A stretch of 64,000 nucleotides of DNA from assembly GCA_013398275.1 (NCBI GenBank), contig VZSE01001746.1, positions 192,638 to 256,637 on the forward strand, in the 5' to 3' direction. Each line of letters starts with the position of its first letter. The first letter of the stretch is position 1. This document shows positions 49,232 through 61,250 of the stretch, piece after piece. The stretch comes from Promerops cafer. Taxonomy: Eukaryota; Chordata; Aves; Passeriformes; Nectariniidae. A program made the translations under genes and the position numbers. The notes under the pieces were generated by a model. The model saw only the letters and a program-made list of their open reading frames with translations. It ran no database searches and was not told the origin of the DNA.

Positions 49232-50402
49232 AATATGAATGCATATGTATATGATGAATTTCATTAATCTTCCCATATGCTTCATTACCTTTGATGATGT
49301 GGCTGTTGGCTGTAGTGAAGTGAGTGTCTTCTGAAAACCAGCAATATTGTACACCCAGGTGGCTTTCAGACTTTCCTGCTGCTTTGAAGCCATTCATTAT
49401 CCTAGCAGTGGTAAGAAGACTTAATGATACTACAGCTAAGTTCCTTTTCATTCCATTTTGTAACTGTGATGTTAATCATCATGGAATCTGTGTAACTGCC
49501 ATTCTGAAAAATTCAACTGTTAGCAGGGTTGATACCTGCTTAGGTGTGTATCGGACTGTTTTGAGGGAGGAGGTTCCTATTTCCCACACCAGTGTTGGTT
49601 TGCAGGGTGCTTTTTTGTTGTTTCGTATTTTAAACTTTCCTTGTTAGTTTTATGGGTGAGCAGATAGACCCTAGAAGGTTTTGTCAGTACAGTTTTTGGT
49701 CACAGCTTTTTTCATCTGAGGTGTGTCTGAGGTTGAGAAACTGTCCTGTATTATAGTCAAGGCAGATGTATTGAGTATCATGAAAGAATGGAGGCACATC
49801 AGGGTTTGTATTCTCAATACTTTTGCCTGGGTGCCAGCAAGGTGACCTGTCTCTGAATTACGAGAGCCTACAGCAGTACACTGAGTGTTTTGCTGTAACA
49901 GAATTAGGACCTTTCTCAAAGCAACAAAGGAAAGGGTTTTTTTTGTCTTTTAAATGCTTCATTGGATAGCTTGGCTTCTTTAGCTATTAGCTGTAAACTG
50001 TCAGTGGCCTAGGGGAAGATGCTGGAAAAGAAAATGGTATATTTTTAATGTGATTAAATTGCAAGTTTTGATTTTTGCTTGAAGCCTGTGTCTGTCAATT
50101 GCTGCTCCTTTTTTTTAATTCATGGGATTCCATATTTCTTTCAGAAATGTAACTGTTTATGCAAGTCAAGTGAATCTTCCTTAATGAGCTATAAGTTTTT
50201 ATTCTAAACAAGTCGTTTATAATAGTAAATTTGCATATCTTGATATTTTGTGAGATGTTATGCCTGTATTGCAGAGGTTGGATAGTTTTGTCTATAAATA
50301 TTGCTGTCCTAATTGTACAGCATGGTTTTAATTTAATGTTACTGTTCAATATTTTCTTCTTATAGAAGAGTCCCATGCCCCTTTTTTTCTATAACATGTT
50401 TT

Positions 50403-50408
50403 AATAAA
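50403..50408 (+). terminator. ZBTB43: Distal poly(A) signal AATAAA, ZBTB43
   Basis: Canonical hexamer followed within 30 nt by TGTCAACTTTG and TGTAAATGTTTTC, a T/G-rich downstream element. It is the best candidate for the main 3' end. Downstream DNA leads to the ZBTB34 promoter. Confidence 0.5.
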
Positions 50409-50430
50409 TGTTATCTGTCAACTTTGTAAA

Positions 50431-51769
50431 TGTTTTCTTAAGCTTGAATGAAAGGAATGCATGTCTAGTACTAGTATTTAATATTTCACTTTGCCAAAAT
50501 AAGTGCTCAAACAAAAGTACAAATCCAAAAGTTGTTGATATATATCTTTATTAAATATATAAAAAAGTGTATCTAGTAATGTGTCTTCTTGAAATAATGA
50601 TAACATGCCAGCTTGGTCTAAGAAAACATTAAACTAAAACCTGACTTTTATGACACAGTAAGTTTGATCAATTTGTGGAATTGGACCCATTTCTTTGCTG
50701 CTTTAGGTAATTGGCTTCCATGCTAGTTCAAATGTGTCAAACAGGTTTTGTTGTAATTGTTTTTTGCAGAATGGTGATCTCTGAAGTTACAATAGAGAAT
50801 GTACATGCTGATAGGAAAATTCCAGAACACTCACTTCATAGTAGCAGCAACCACATGTCCAAAACGCCTCTTGGTACAGTTGAAGTAGGTTCAGATAACA
50901 CAGATATTTTTCTTGTCTAAGTATGAAATACATTTCATGCTGTGAAAAGTACTAAAGATTAAGTTTCCCTTACCTTCTTGTGAGGATTCTTTCTCTCCCT
51001 GACTAAATTTAGGTACTTATACTGAACACTTGATTTTGTCCAGCCTCCACCTGCTCAGTCCTTGTGGAACTGTCCCAGCTGCCACTTACTACCTAAGCCA
51101 AAAATGAGCTCACTCTCATTGAAAGCATGTTCAGTCAATATCTGGAGAAGTCAATATTTGTGTAACACACTCAGTCTTCAGCAAATTCAAATGGAATATG
51201 GTACAAGAAAATTAATTTTCTATTTTGGTTACATTTACTGAACATGGAAGAATAAGCCCAAAGTTTTCTGTCTGATCAGAATTAGTTGTTTGAGTGTTTT
51301 TTATCTGAGTAACAAATACAGTTTGTCTCTGTGTTCTTTAAGTCTGTTATTTGTGCCCTGGCCAGGATGCTTCCCAGGCCGCTGCTTTATCTGATCAGCA
51401 TTCGGTGCCTAATGTATGAAGACTCTGTTCCGTGTCTTAAAGGGAGAGAAAGACATACCTCCAGAAGACAGAATATGGCGTCGTTAGACCGGGTGGATAT
51501 CCCAGCAGGACCTGCTGGCACCAGTCACTCTGACTGTTATCAAGCAGTACATGAACTGTCTGGTTCATAAACTGAGTCGTTGCACTACCTGACCTACAAG
51601 CATATGCAGGATAATTCGAAAAAAGAGTTAGCGCATGCTTGCTGAAGTGATTCCTGTGAGTGACAAGGCCAGTGTAACACAGGTGGACTTTTTAGTTCTT
51701 TGCTCAATAAAGGCGGCAGTTCACAGCTGGACTGGTCCTCCCCTAAAAGCTCCCTCGCTGTATCTGCGA
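50431..51769. other. Short spacer between ZBTB43 and ZBTB34
   Basis: About 1.3 kb with no supported gene. It contains AATATGGCGTC (51472-51482), a good match to the YY1 activator element, about 300 bp before the CpG island. Frames at 50711-50920 and 51331-51570 show no domain. Confidence 0.5.
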
Positions 51770-52469
51770 CTGCCCATCGCGGTATGGCTCTGCGTGCGCG
51801 TTCTCTTCTGGAGCTGCACGCCGTGAGAGTTCTCGGAAGAGCTTTGCCCGCGTACGCACCCGCTTCAGCCAATGCTCAAATCCTCCTGCCTTCGTGAGGA
51901 GTCGCGCTGCGAGGGCGGCTCCGCCCTACCCCGGCGGGGTGAGCGCCCGGGCTCCGCGCCGGGAGCGGGGCGGGTTCCCGAGCGGCCCGGGGGCACCGCC
52001 CGCTGCCGGGGCGTCACCAGGAAGCGGAACGGCCGCCAGCGGAATCAGTTCCGGGTGCGAGTGGCTGTGGGAGCGGGCGGGGNACAGGCCCCGCGGAGGC
52101 GGCGACCGCGGCCCTGCGGGCCGTGGCTCGGTTCGGCTGCCTGGAGTTGCGGCAGCGGCTTCGTCGGGGCGGCTGTCGCCCGCCCGTGCTTCGGCAGGAG
52201 CTGTCGCGTAACCCGAGTCGGTGGCTCTGGTGCAGCTTCGGCGTGCGGGGACGGGCGGACGCGCCTGTGTTCGGGTCTGCTGTTAACCCGAGGGAGGCGT
52301 AAAATCCTCGGCACGGCGGACTGGGGCGGAACGAACCTTGCCCCATTCGGGGAGGTGTTCGGTGCCAGGACTTGGGGGACCTTTCAGCTGCTGCTGTTTC
52401 GTCAGAGAAGGTGGAAGTTCTAGCGAAACCCCAGTCTCTGTAAGGCAATGTGTTTCCAAATCCCGGCAG
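51770..52469 (+). promoter_or_regulatory. ZBTB34: CpG island, promoter and first exon region of ZBTB34
   Basis: A dense CpG island contains a CCAAT box (51869-51873), ETS-type GGAAGCGGAA and TTCCGGGTG words (about 52020-52058) and GCGC-rich stretches. No TATA box is seen. Candidate splice donors for a non-coding exon 1 are GG|GTGAGC (51938/51939), CT|GTAAGG (52439/52440) and CAG|GTGTGC (52469/52470). I cannot decide among them from sequence. If the last is used, an ATG at 52448 would open a 13-codon uORF that ends at the TAG at 58810-58812, just before the main start. One base (52083) is ambiguous. Confidence 0.75.
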
Positions 52470-53275
52470 GTGTGCACAGCATGCAGAATTGGAATTGGTT
52501 TAGAGTAAATCAGAGTTGAGAGTTAATTTGGAACAAGCCGGAACAGTCTCAGAAACATTAATGTGGGTGAGCCTGGTTTTCAAGGGAAAACAAAGTGCTA
52601 TAAGATTAGCTGCACTGCAGTTGTTACATGTTACAGAATACTCAACATCTGGATCAGAATGTGCCTGTGCTTCATTGCTTGTCCAGGAACAGCTCCAAAC
52701 AGTTCCATCTCTCCCAAGTAGTGTGCTGGGAAAATACCATGAAAATGTGCTCTTTCGCAGCTATTGTAAATGCACTGCTAAATGTGTTGCTGATATTTAG
52801 AGAACATAGTCACTTCATTGCTTAAGAGAAACAAAAAGTCAACATTTTGATGAAGAATAGCTACTGTTAGAAACCAAACAAAACCCCACCAAAAACAAAA
52901 ACAGAAAAGAAAGTGGACAGATTAAAATGCACAACAGTGATGAAGTATTACCTTGGTAGTAAATAAAATTGTAATATCAGAAGGTTCAAGAGCTCTCTTC
53001 CCACTTGTGAAAGTTCTGGCTATATATATACCCTCGGTCTCAAAGTACAGGCTGGAGATTTTTATAATGGTAGTGGCATCTCAAAAGTTGTCAGGTATTC
53101 CGAAAATGTGGCTATTTAGCTTTACATAATGGGGATATTGTGAAATTTGTGCACAAAATAAAAGTTTTTGATCATTACTTGTAAGGTCTTGCTGGTTTGA
53201 AGTGTATGTATCACCAACATGCCCCTTTGTTTTATTTATCTGGCACAGTACATTTGTTGATACTGGAATCATAGA

Positions 53276-53315
53276 CACATAGAATAGTTTGATTTGGAAG
53301 GCACCTTTTGATCTT
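53276..53315 (-). mobile_element. CR1 LINE 3'-end remnant
   Basis: GAATCATAGACACATAGAATAG followed by TTTGGAAGGCACC is a diverged match to the reverse complement of the CR1 3' terminus. It is very short. Confidence 0.65.
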
Positions 53316-54248
53316 GGCTTATCTCCAGTTTGTCTCCTGGTAACTTCTTTTTTTGCATTCAGAAATAAATATGTACCTGCAACTACTGTTGTGGTAACTT
53401 GATTTCTGGAGTCAAGATTTAGAGATTATTTCTACTGAGGTTTCTAATTCTTAGGTGAAACTATTTTTATGCATTGATAGGTGTTTCATTTTTTCCCTTT
53501 CAATCACTTCCACACAGGCAAGCAGTTTGAGGAAAACAGTTAAGAGAATAAGGGACAAAGATGTCACTTGGACTTCAGTTTCATATCGGCTTTCTTTGGA
53601 AATTTGCTCAAATAAGAGGGTCCTTTTTTTTTCTATAAAATTCTAAATATGCAGTTCCAACAATATCTCTGCTGCACCATCCTGACCACTGAGAATGAGT
53701 TTGCAGTGTTGCTGCTACTGGCATGTGCGTATGTATGCGTGTCCATGTATGTACATATATCTAAATAAATTGATTTTATTTTGATGCTAAAATCATCCAC
53801 TCTTTGAAGTGATTTTCTGTACATCATGTTGTGAATCTTGGTGAGGTGAAAATGTTCTGTGATCAGTCGCTTCCCTATTTTCAAAGATTATTTCAAGAGT
53901 GTCTTAGAGGTCCCCCTAGCCTGTGACATATTTGATGGCAGTTTTTCTTTGATACAGCTAGAGTTATTTAGTATGGCTGTTGTAAATCTGAAGACTGATG
54001 CAAATGAGTAAGAATCATGAAGACTTTTGCCCAAAAACTTCCATGATCACAGCTGATAAGGTAACATTCCTAGGTTAAAATTCTCTTGGATGATGATACA
54101 TATTTGCAATGATGTCCTGAGTTCTTACACAGATGGTGCAGATACTAGGTCCCACAAAATGCAAGAGAGGAGTGCACTGATTTATACAAATACCTGTTTA
54201 TTTTCTTGCCCTTTCTCTGTATTCTGAGCACTAATGTATGGAGGGAGT

Positions 54249-54522
54249 ATCACAGAATCATTAAAGTTGAAAAGATCTCCAAGATCATCAAGTCCAATCT
54301 TTAACTGATCACGACATTGTCAACCAGACCAAAGCACTGAGTGCCACATGCAGTAGTTTCTTTAACACCTCCAGGGATGGTGACTCCACCACCTCCCTGG
54401 GGAGCCTGTTCCAATGCTTAACAACCCTTTCAGTGAGGAAATTCTTCCTGATTTCCAACCTGAACCTCCCTTGCCGCAGGTTGAGGCCGTTTCCTCTTGT
54501 CCTGTCACTTGTGGCCTGGTAG
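54249..54522 (-). mobile_element. CR1 LINE 3'-end fragment
   Basis: On the plus strand: ATCACAGAATCATTAAAGTTG, then CCTCCAGGGATGGTGACTCC, CTGGGGAGCCTGTTCCAATG, AGTGAGGAAATTCTTCCTGA and CTTGTCCTGTCACTTGTGGC words. This is the classical reverse complement of the avian CR1 3' end. It is the best preserved CR1 copy in the window. Confidence 0.95.
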
Positions 54523-55508
54523 AGGCATTTTTGGTGTCATGGAATACTTTGTTTTGTTTTTGTCTTAATTTTCGTTATGACCCTCCTAGCTTTTCTATGC
54601 ATTTCTGTTCTCAGATGTGCTACAACAGTCATGGTTTGTAATGCGGGTTTTTTCCTAACGATTCCTTGTTGCTGAGCTGATTTAAGAAAATGCAAGGGTA
54701 TTTTTTCTCACACCTTAGTGTGAGTTTAAATGAGTATAATTAGTGTCATTGATCTGGCTGTGGGAATGGTGAATCATACTTCAGTGAGTGAAGGAAATTA
54801 AACAGGTGCAGACTTAGAAGCAGAAACTCATACTATGTTGGCAGACACACAGCTTCGTGTTATAGTTATATGATGCTTCTCCGCTGCTACTGTATGTCAG
54901 TAAAATTAAATACCTAATGTGGTTTGTCAACATCTATTCTTGTTTTTTGAATTAAATAAGAGTTTTCATAGAACATAATTTTTAAAGGAAATTTCTTTTG
55001 AAATCTAATAAGAAATGTTAAGTGCCTGTCACTCTGATGTTCACAGGTTACTTCAGTGAACACTTGTTTGAAGACATAGGGCAGCGATCCACTAAAGCCA
55101 TTTTGTGGGCTACATTTGCTGTATAAAACCCTGATGAATAAATGTAGTGCAGTTGCAAAGAGAATTTATATGATTCGTTTGAGTGTGACTGCATCATCTC
55201 CTACAGAAATAGACATGAGGCTCAACACAGAACCCTTCTAGGACTTAGTGAGCCTGCTGTCTAGTTTTTGCCTTTGGCTTCAGCCAGTTTCTTGGATACA
55301 TAATAGCTATGAAAACCTTAAACACTTTGACCTACTTTTGAGGACCTAATTGTTAAGAGAGGACCTAATTGTAGACAGGTGCCCAAACGCAAATTTTACA
55401 GGACTTTGCCCTAAGTTTACACTAACTCCCAGGCAGGGGTGAAAGCTAAAGCAAGACAAAATGCATTACTTTTTAACAGTGAGTGTACCTGACACTGCTG
55501 TGAGTTTA

Positions 55509-55570
55509 CAGAACCACAGAATATTCTGAGTTTTAAGGGACCCAAAAGGATCGCTTGAGTCCAGCTCAAG
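55509..55570 (-). mobile_element. CR1 LINE 3'-end remnant
   Basis: CAGAACCACAGAATATTCTG followed by GGGACCCAAAAGGATCGCTTGAGTCCAGCTC matches the reverse complement of a CR1 subfamily terminus. Confidence 0.8.
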
Positions 55571-58500
55571 TTGAGTTCTCACTACCCCCCAAATGCTTGA
55601 GTTTATATATTGCAAATAAAACTGTCATAATTCTGAGCTGTTGTTCTATATGACTATACTGATCCTAAATAACACAGGTTCCCTCAGCACATACTGAGAT
55701 ACCATGGAAGGTACCGAATGGGGCTTCTGACTGAGCATGGTTTCTTTTTCTTCTTCACCTGTGCTAATTCTGTAAGGAATTATTATGTGTATAAGTTTCA
55801 TTATGACTGTCTTGTTAACTGCAGAGATAATTTTTTTTCTTTAGAACATACAGTGGATGTATCCAAAGTTAATTTCTGCTTTAAAGTACCTTCTTGCTTC
55901 AGTTTAATGCTGTATGCCTGACCCCAAAAGAGAAGAGGTTAGGGAGATGATTCAGCTTGAAGGAAGCTGTTAAAAAACTGGGGTGTTCTTACTAGCCTTT
56001 TCAAACTGTAGTGATCTTCCTGGACTCTTTCAGAAACGCTTCAGCCATTAATAGTATTGTCTTGAAAGTGCTACTGCTCTGCCAGCACTGATAAATAATT
56101 GAGTATTGTTATGGTACAGTACCCTGCTGAACATTATTTTGGTTGATGTTATTAGAATTTTTTTATGGAGCTGCTGACTTGCTTGTGTATGCAAGTAAAA
56201 TAAAACCTTCTTGTATATGCGAATATAATCTATGGATTACTTTTGTTTACTAGATAGTGACATTTGGGACTTTTGTGAATAAATGACACCATTTTTCTTC
56301 TGGCTCTTACTCACCAGTAAAACATGGCGAGTGGTGCCTGCTTCTCTGATGTGTGTAATGCCCAGGTTTTCCCCCCAGTTCTTGCTTTCCCAAATTGATA
56401 CAAGGAAGTTGGGCTGCTCTGGTACTAACCCTGCCAAAATTACTGCAGCCTCAGTGCTGTTCCTGCTACAGTCCTGCCTGCTCCCGAATGGGGTGTCCAT
56501 TGGTAACCTGGTCAGTTCTCCTCTAGCTGGAGATTTAAGGTTGTGGCTGAAATCAGAAGGGTTCCCTTCTGGCCACTGCTGCTAAATTTCAAAATTCTTG
56601 TCATTTAACCCTAGCTTTCCACAGATGTTTTCAAGGTCACAGGAAGCATGTATCTGCAAAAGGAAGAAACTAAGGTAGAAAAGTAGTCACAAAAGTATGC
56701 TGTAGCTTGTTGTCTTTGTTTTTTAAGAACATATGGGTACAGAATCTTGTTGTGCACTGCCTTTTAGGCAGTGTGTACTTGACCTGTTTGCTTGCTTTCA
56801 AAGCAACACTGTATGTTCCCCTTGATCCCTGTTGCAGGTGTTTACTGCTTTTCTGCTACACTGATGAACAGAGTTACATAACTCCATCATCCTCTCCGCT
56901 CACTGCCAGGATGTGCTGTTTACTCCTAGCATCTTAAGCAAAATAAGCTTCTTTGTTTCCCAAAAGAAAGATGAAACAACTCTGAGAACAAGGACGTAGA
57001 GTTACTTACAGACATATGCATATGGAGATAAGGGGGTGTTCTAATAGTCATGATGGGCAAGGATCACAGTGGATTCCGATCTCTTTGGTGTCCTTCTGGT
57101 TTGTACACAGTCCCTGACCCAGGTGACTTGTCCATTTGTGTCACTTCAAGTCAACAAAAACTCTTCCTCCATTTAGCAGAGAAACTTTATCAGGAACGCC
57201 TGATGTTGCATTTGTGCATAGCTAATATGCCCCACAAATTAAAGGTTTCCTATGTTGGGTTTCTAAGAAGCTTGCTGCCCTGTCAGACACAAGTGAAGGT
57301 GACAGATTGTGGTGGTGCATTCTCTCCTCCCTGGTGATTCCTTAAGTGACCTTAAAACACTCATTTGTAACACAAACATGCATCCAACTGCTTAAACTCC
57401 TGTCTTCTGCATGGGAGTGGGATAGTGATTCTCTGCACAACAGGCAGGGATGCTCAGAAAAGCAAAGTTGATCTTGCCATGTAGCTACCCCACAGCTGGG
57501 GTAGGTTATGTGTTGTGCTGTTTGGTTTTTTACTTATATCGGCTCACAACTCTGAACTGTTTTGTAGCTTTGTTTGCTGAATAAAAGAACTGTCCTGCAA
57601 AAGCCATCTCTGAATGGATTGCTGCGGTCATATCACTCCCGGTAGCCATCTTGCAGTCTTTATTTCCCAGCTCAGGTATAAGAGCCTAGAAAATGTCTTT
57701 TTTCTCGCTTTTACATCTCAGCCAAAAAAATCAAATGAAGTCCCATTTACCCATTTTAATGGGTAATGACACTGCTAAGTTAGAGAACATGTTTAGCAAG
57801 TCTGATAACTTGATTTTGAATGCTCTCTGAGAGTTTTTGCCAGTTTTCTAAGTCAAACATAATGTCCAGTCAGGAAGCTGGCTTTCTTGGCTGAAGAGAA
57901 GTTCCATTTGTGAAGGTTGTGAATGTTGGTTTTAAGTGAGGGTCAGCTGATAGAGCTCTAGTGCTTCCTTTTAGGCTTTTTATCCTATTTCTACCTGTCG
58001 ATTTTCTTTTTAGAATACCTGAATTTTCATAATTTGATTTAAATTGTTCATATGTCCCATTACAGCTTGTAACATAATAGAAAATAAAATCCACTAGTAT
58101 ATTGTGATACATTGGATATGCTTCCTGCATCTGAAGTCAATGGATGATGTTGAGATCTGTTTGTTCAATTGGAAAAGCAGGTATGGTGGCAATGTTATGT
58201 CTTTAGACTTCTGGATTAATAAGAACTAGAATAGCAATAAAAGTCTGAAGGTTCTTGGGCACTTCATTAGTGCCCAGTCTTGGAAATGTAAGGTAGTGTT
58301 GCAGATCGACATTCTCAGGCTAATAGTGTGTGTGTACTTTTTACAATCATAATCTGTGAAAAGTGCTTTTCGTTAGCTTTTGTTTGGAGCTTTATACATT
58401 TCTTTAAGGGCTCTTTGAATGTCCTTTCCTGGTGTTTAAGTACCCATGGCTTTTAAGTTAGATTAGAATTTAAATGTCAAATTATTCTAGCTAGGAAATA

Positions 58501-58814
58501 ATTGCTTCAAAGGTCACACCTTGGTTTGTTAAAAAAAAAAACAAACTGAAATCACAAAAGAAATTTTTTTAAAAAATTGAAAGTCCATGGGTGGCTCAAA
58601 CATTTTTCTTTCAAATCTTTCAGATTAAGACTTTACTTTTTTATTGTATGAAGTATTTAAGCTAAATGTTTTGTTGTAATGCACCTTTAAGACATCAATG
58701 GGGTGATTTAGCTTAAACATTAGCAAGCATGTTTTTGAAATGGAAAACTCCGTGTTCATTCTCTGTTTTAAATCTCCAAATTTTTCTTTCAGATTACTCT
58801 TTACATCTGTAGAA

Positions 58815-60314
58815 ATGGACAGCAGCAGTTTCATTCAGTTTGATGTGCCGGAGTACAGCAACACTGTTCTGAGCCAGTTAAACGAACTCCGCTTGCAAGG
58901 GAAGCTCTGTGACATAATCGTGCACATCCAGGGTCAGCCGTTCCGCGCCCATAAAGCTGTCCTAGCTGCCAGTTCTCCGTATTTCCGTGACCATTCAGCA
59001 TTAAGCACCATGAGTGGCCTATCTATATCAGTTATTAAAAACCCCAATGTTTTTGAACAGTTGCTTTCTTTTTGTTACACTGGAAGGATGTCCTTGCAAC
59101 TGAAGGACGTTGTCAGTTTTCTGACTGCAGCTAGCTTCCTACAGATGCAGTGCGTCATTGACAAGTGCACACAGATACTGGAGAGTATTCATTCAAAGAT
59201 CAGTGTTGGTGATGTTGATTCTGTCACTGTTGGTGCCGAAGAAAATGCAGAGAATCGCAATGGCGTTAAAGACAGCAGCTACTTTGCCAACCCTATTGAG
59301 ATATCTCCTCCCTATTGCTCTCAGGTGCGACAGTCAACAGCAGGCAGCGATCTTCGCATGGAAACTGCTCCCGGCAAAACCCTTCGTAGTCGTCTGCAAG
59401 AAGAAGGGCATTCAGACCGAGGGAGCAGCGGGAGTATCTCTGAATATGAGATTCAGATTGAAGGTGATCATGAGCAAGGAGACCTGATAGTAAGGGAAAG
59501 TCAGATTGCAGAGGTGAAAGTTAAAATGGAAAAGTCTGACAGGCCAAGCTGCTCTGATAGCTCTTCCCTTGGTGATGATGGATATCACACTGAAATGGTG
59601 GATGGAGAGCAGGTGGTGGCGGTAAATGTTGGTTCCTATGGGTCTGTCTTACAACATGTTTATTCATTTACTCATGCCTCATCGCAGGCTACAGGTGTGT
59701 CAGAAACCTTTGGAAGCCTGAGCAATACAAGTCCTTCAAGGTCAATGCTGAGCTGTTTCAGAGGGGGCCGTGCACGCCAAAAACGAGTACCTACGGGTCA
59801 CTTGCATAGTGATGTCCAGGGCTTGGTGCACGGGGCTGACAGTGAATCCATGGTGAGTAATCCGGGATATGAAAATAGTCCGCGGGAAAGAAATGCAAGG
59901 GGTCATTGGTATCCATACAATGAGAGGCTGATTTGTATTTACTGTGGCAAATCTTTCAACCAGAAAGGGAGCCTTGATCGACACATGCGATTGCACATGG
60001 GAATAACTCCTTTTGTGTGCAAGTTTTGTGGAAAGAAATATACCCGTAAGGACCAACTTGAGTATCATATTCGTGGTCACACAGATGACAAACCCTTTCG
60101 CTGTGAGATCTGTGGAAAATGTTTTCCTTTCCAGGGTACACTAAACCAGCACTTGCGAAAAAATCACCCAGGGGTTACAGAAGTGAGAAACAGGGTTGAG
60201 TCTCCAGACAGAACAGAAGCGTTTGTGGAACAGAAAGTAGATAATGATGCTTCAGCTTCTGAAGCCATGGATTCTAGTATGGAAATTCATGCAATGTCTA
60301 ACACATCTGATTAA
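58815..60314 (+). CDS. ZBTB34: Zinc finger and BTB domain-containing protein 34
   Basis: A complete 499-aa BTB/zinc-finger protein in one coding exon. The BTB domain covers about residues 20-125, with D33, R44-A-H-K47 and the AASSPYF stretch at 51-57, nearly the same as ZBTB43. The linker is acidic and Ser-rich, with a SUMO-type site VKME (236-239) and a basic RGGRARQKR (316-324) that may be a nuclear localisation signal. Three C2H2 fingers follow: C374/C377-H390/H394, C402/C405-H418/H422 and C430/C433-H446/H451. A 48-residue acidic tail ends the protein. I recognise it from near-identity to mammalian ZBTB34, a nuclear transcriptional repressor. The frame is open further upstream to an ATG at 58740, but that part includes the polypyrimidine tract and acceptor (58792), so it is intronic. 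The first ATG in the exon is 58815. Four in-frame codons before it read TSVE. Some mammalian models begin a few codons earlier, where this sequence has Thr instead of Met. Confidence 0.96.
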   Translation: MDSSSFIQFDVPEYSNTVLSQLNELRLQGKLCDIIVHIQGQPFRAHKAVLAASSPYFRDHSALSTMSGLSISVIKNPNVFEQLLSFCYTGRMSLQLKDVVSFLTAASFLQMQCVIDKCTQILESIHSKISVGDVDSVTVGAEENAENRNGVKDSSYFANPIEISPPYCSQVRQSTAGSDLRMETAPGKTLRSRLQEEGHSDRGSSGSISEYEIQIEGDHEQGDLIVRESQIAEVKVKMEKSDRPSCSDSSSLGDDGYHTEMVDGEQVVAVNVGSYGSVLQHVYSFTHASSQATGVSETFGSLSNTSPSRSMLSCFRGGRARQKRVPTGHLHSDVQGLVHGADSESMVSNPGYENSPRERNARGHWYPYNERLICIYCGKSFNQKGSLDRHMRLHMGITPFVCKFCGKKYTRKDQLEYHIRGHTDDKPFRCEICGKCFPFQGTLNQHLRKNHPGVTEVRNRVESPDRTEAFVEQKVDNDASASEAMDSSMEIHAMSNTSD

Positions 60315-60811
60315 AATCTTGCATCTAAGTGTAACACAGACAAGCACATTACTAATGTATTTTTTAAGTATTTTATTCTTTTAGTAATCTTCAGTACAAG
60401 TGTAACAGCCTTTTAATTTTCCTGACCTTCTGGAAGCCAGTTAGAAATGGTTGCTGGAGAAGTCTTCAGAAGTACTTTTTGGTTTTGAAGGAGGCTGAAT
60501 TGTTTGGGGTTTGTTTTTTTATATTTGAAGATGCTTAGAATATAAAGACAGTGTACTGGAGAAAGGTTAGGAAGAGTCTGCTGAAGTGTCCCTGCTGATT
60601 GATCTGGTGAGACACAAATGCCAGTGGAGAAAGAATAAGATTGGCAGCTCTGCTGAATGCTCAAAGAAGCTGTAATTTCCTTTATTTCTGAAATCCTGTT
60701 GCTGGTAATGAGTTACATAGCAGTGAGGAGAGAGAATATTACAGCTTTGATTCCTCTTCTGTCACAATGAAATCTGTTCACTCTTACTAACTGGTTTTGG
60801 TAGTGAGACTG

Positions 60812-60844
60812 TTTATATATATAAATTTGCTTTATATATATAAA
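60812..60844. repeat. Duplicated 14-bp palindrome TTTATATATATAAA
   Basis: Two exact copies of a perfect palindrome (60812-60825 and 60831-60844) separated by 5 bp. Each can form a small hairpin in RNA or DNA. Confidence 0.9.
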
Positions 60845-61169
60845 ATGCTTTCACTTTCCCTGTTCTGTGTCAAGGCTAATACAATATGCCACTCTATCAA
60901 CTGTTAGGACTCCTCTCTGCTTAGCATTTAGAACTTCGGACTGTGGGAGGATGGTTTTGGTTTTAAATGAATGTTGTTTGGTTTTCATTTAATTAAACCA
61001 TTACTTTGTGTGCAAAAGTGAGCAAAGTAAATTACCTTCTTTTAATAGCTTTGCTTTATAACATATGTAAACCAAATGCCATAAATCTATTAAACTATGG
61101 TTAAATTGTTGAAAGGTTTTGTTAGTTGTCTAGAATGCAAGCTGGACAACCTGTGGTGCTGACCTTTTT

Positions 61170-61250
61170 ATATATATAGAGATAGATATATCTATATATA
61201 TATAGATATACACATATATATATATCTATATATTAAAAAAAAAAAATATT
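61170..61250. repeat. (TA)n-rich hairpin-forming tract ending in poly(A)
   Basis: About 65 bp of TATA interspersed with GATA/TCTA, containing palindromes such as AGATATATCT, followed by A12. It is likely to fold back on itself in the 3' UTR. Confidence 0.9.

Larger units (their letters stand above)
45482..50430 (+). other. ZBTB43: ZBTB43 3' UTR (probable extent)
   Basis: AT-rich, gene-free sequence follows the stop codon with several AATAAA signals. The end is taken from the signal at 50403-50408, followed by a TG/T-rich segment (TTGTAAATGTTTTCTT) suitable for cleavage-factor binding. That would give a 3' UTR of about 4.9 kb, including a CR1 fragment. Earlier ends at about 45540 or 48340 are possible. 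No conserved coding frame lies inside. Confidence 0.5.
52470..58792 (+). other. ZBTB34: ZBTB34 5' intron
   Basis: The end is fixed by the acceptor TTTTTCTTTCAG at 58792. The start depends on which donor is used. The intron is AT-rich and holds three minus-strand CR1 fragments and an A/C-rich tract at about 52866-52915. No coding frame or RNA gene is supported. Frames at 56283-56585 and 57050-57337 lack domains. Confidence 0.65.

Noticed and set aside
51872..52448. 183- and 144-codon frames over the ZBTB34 island
   Set aside because: This is a GC-driven artefact like the one at ZBTB43, crossing an ambiguous base and with no domain.
58740..58814. N-terminal 25-residue extension of ZBTB34
   Set aside because: It runs through a polypyrimidine tract and a clear splice acceptor (TTTTTCTTTCAG at 58792), and the family N-terminus begins at the ATG at 58815.
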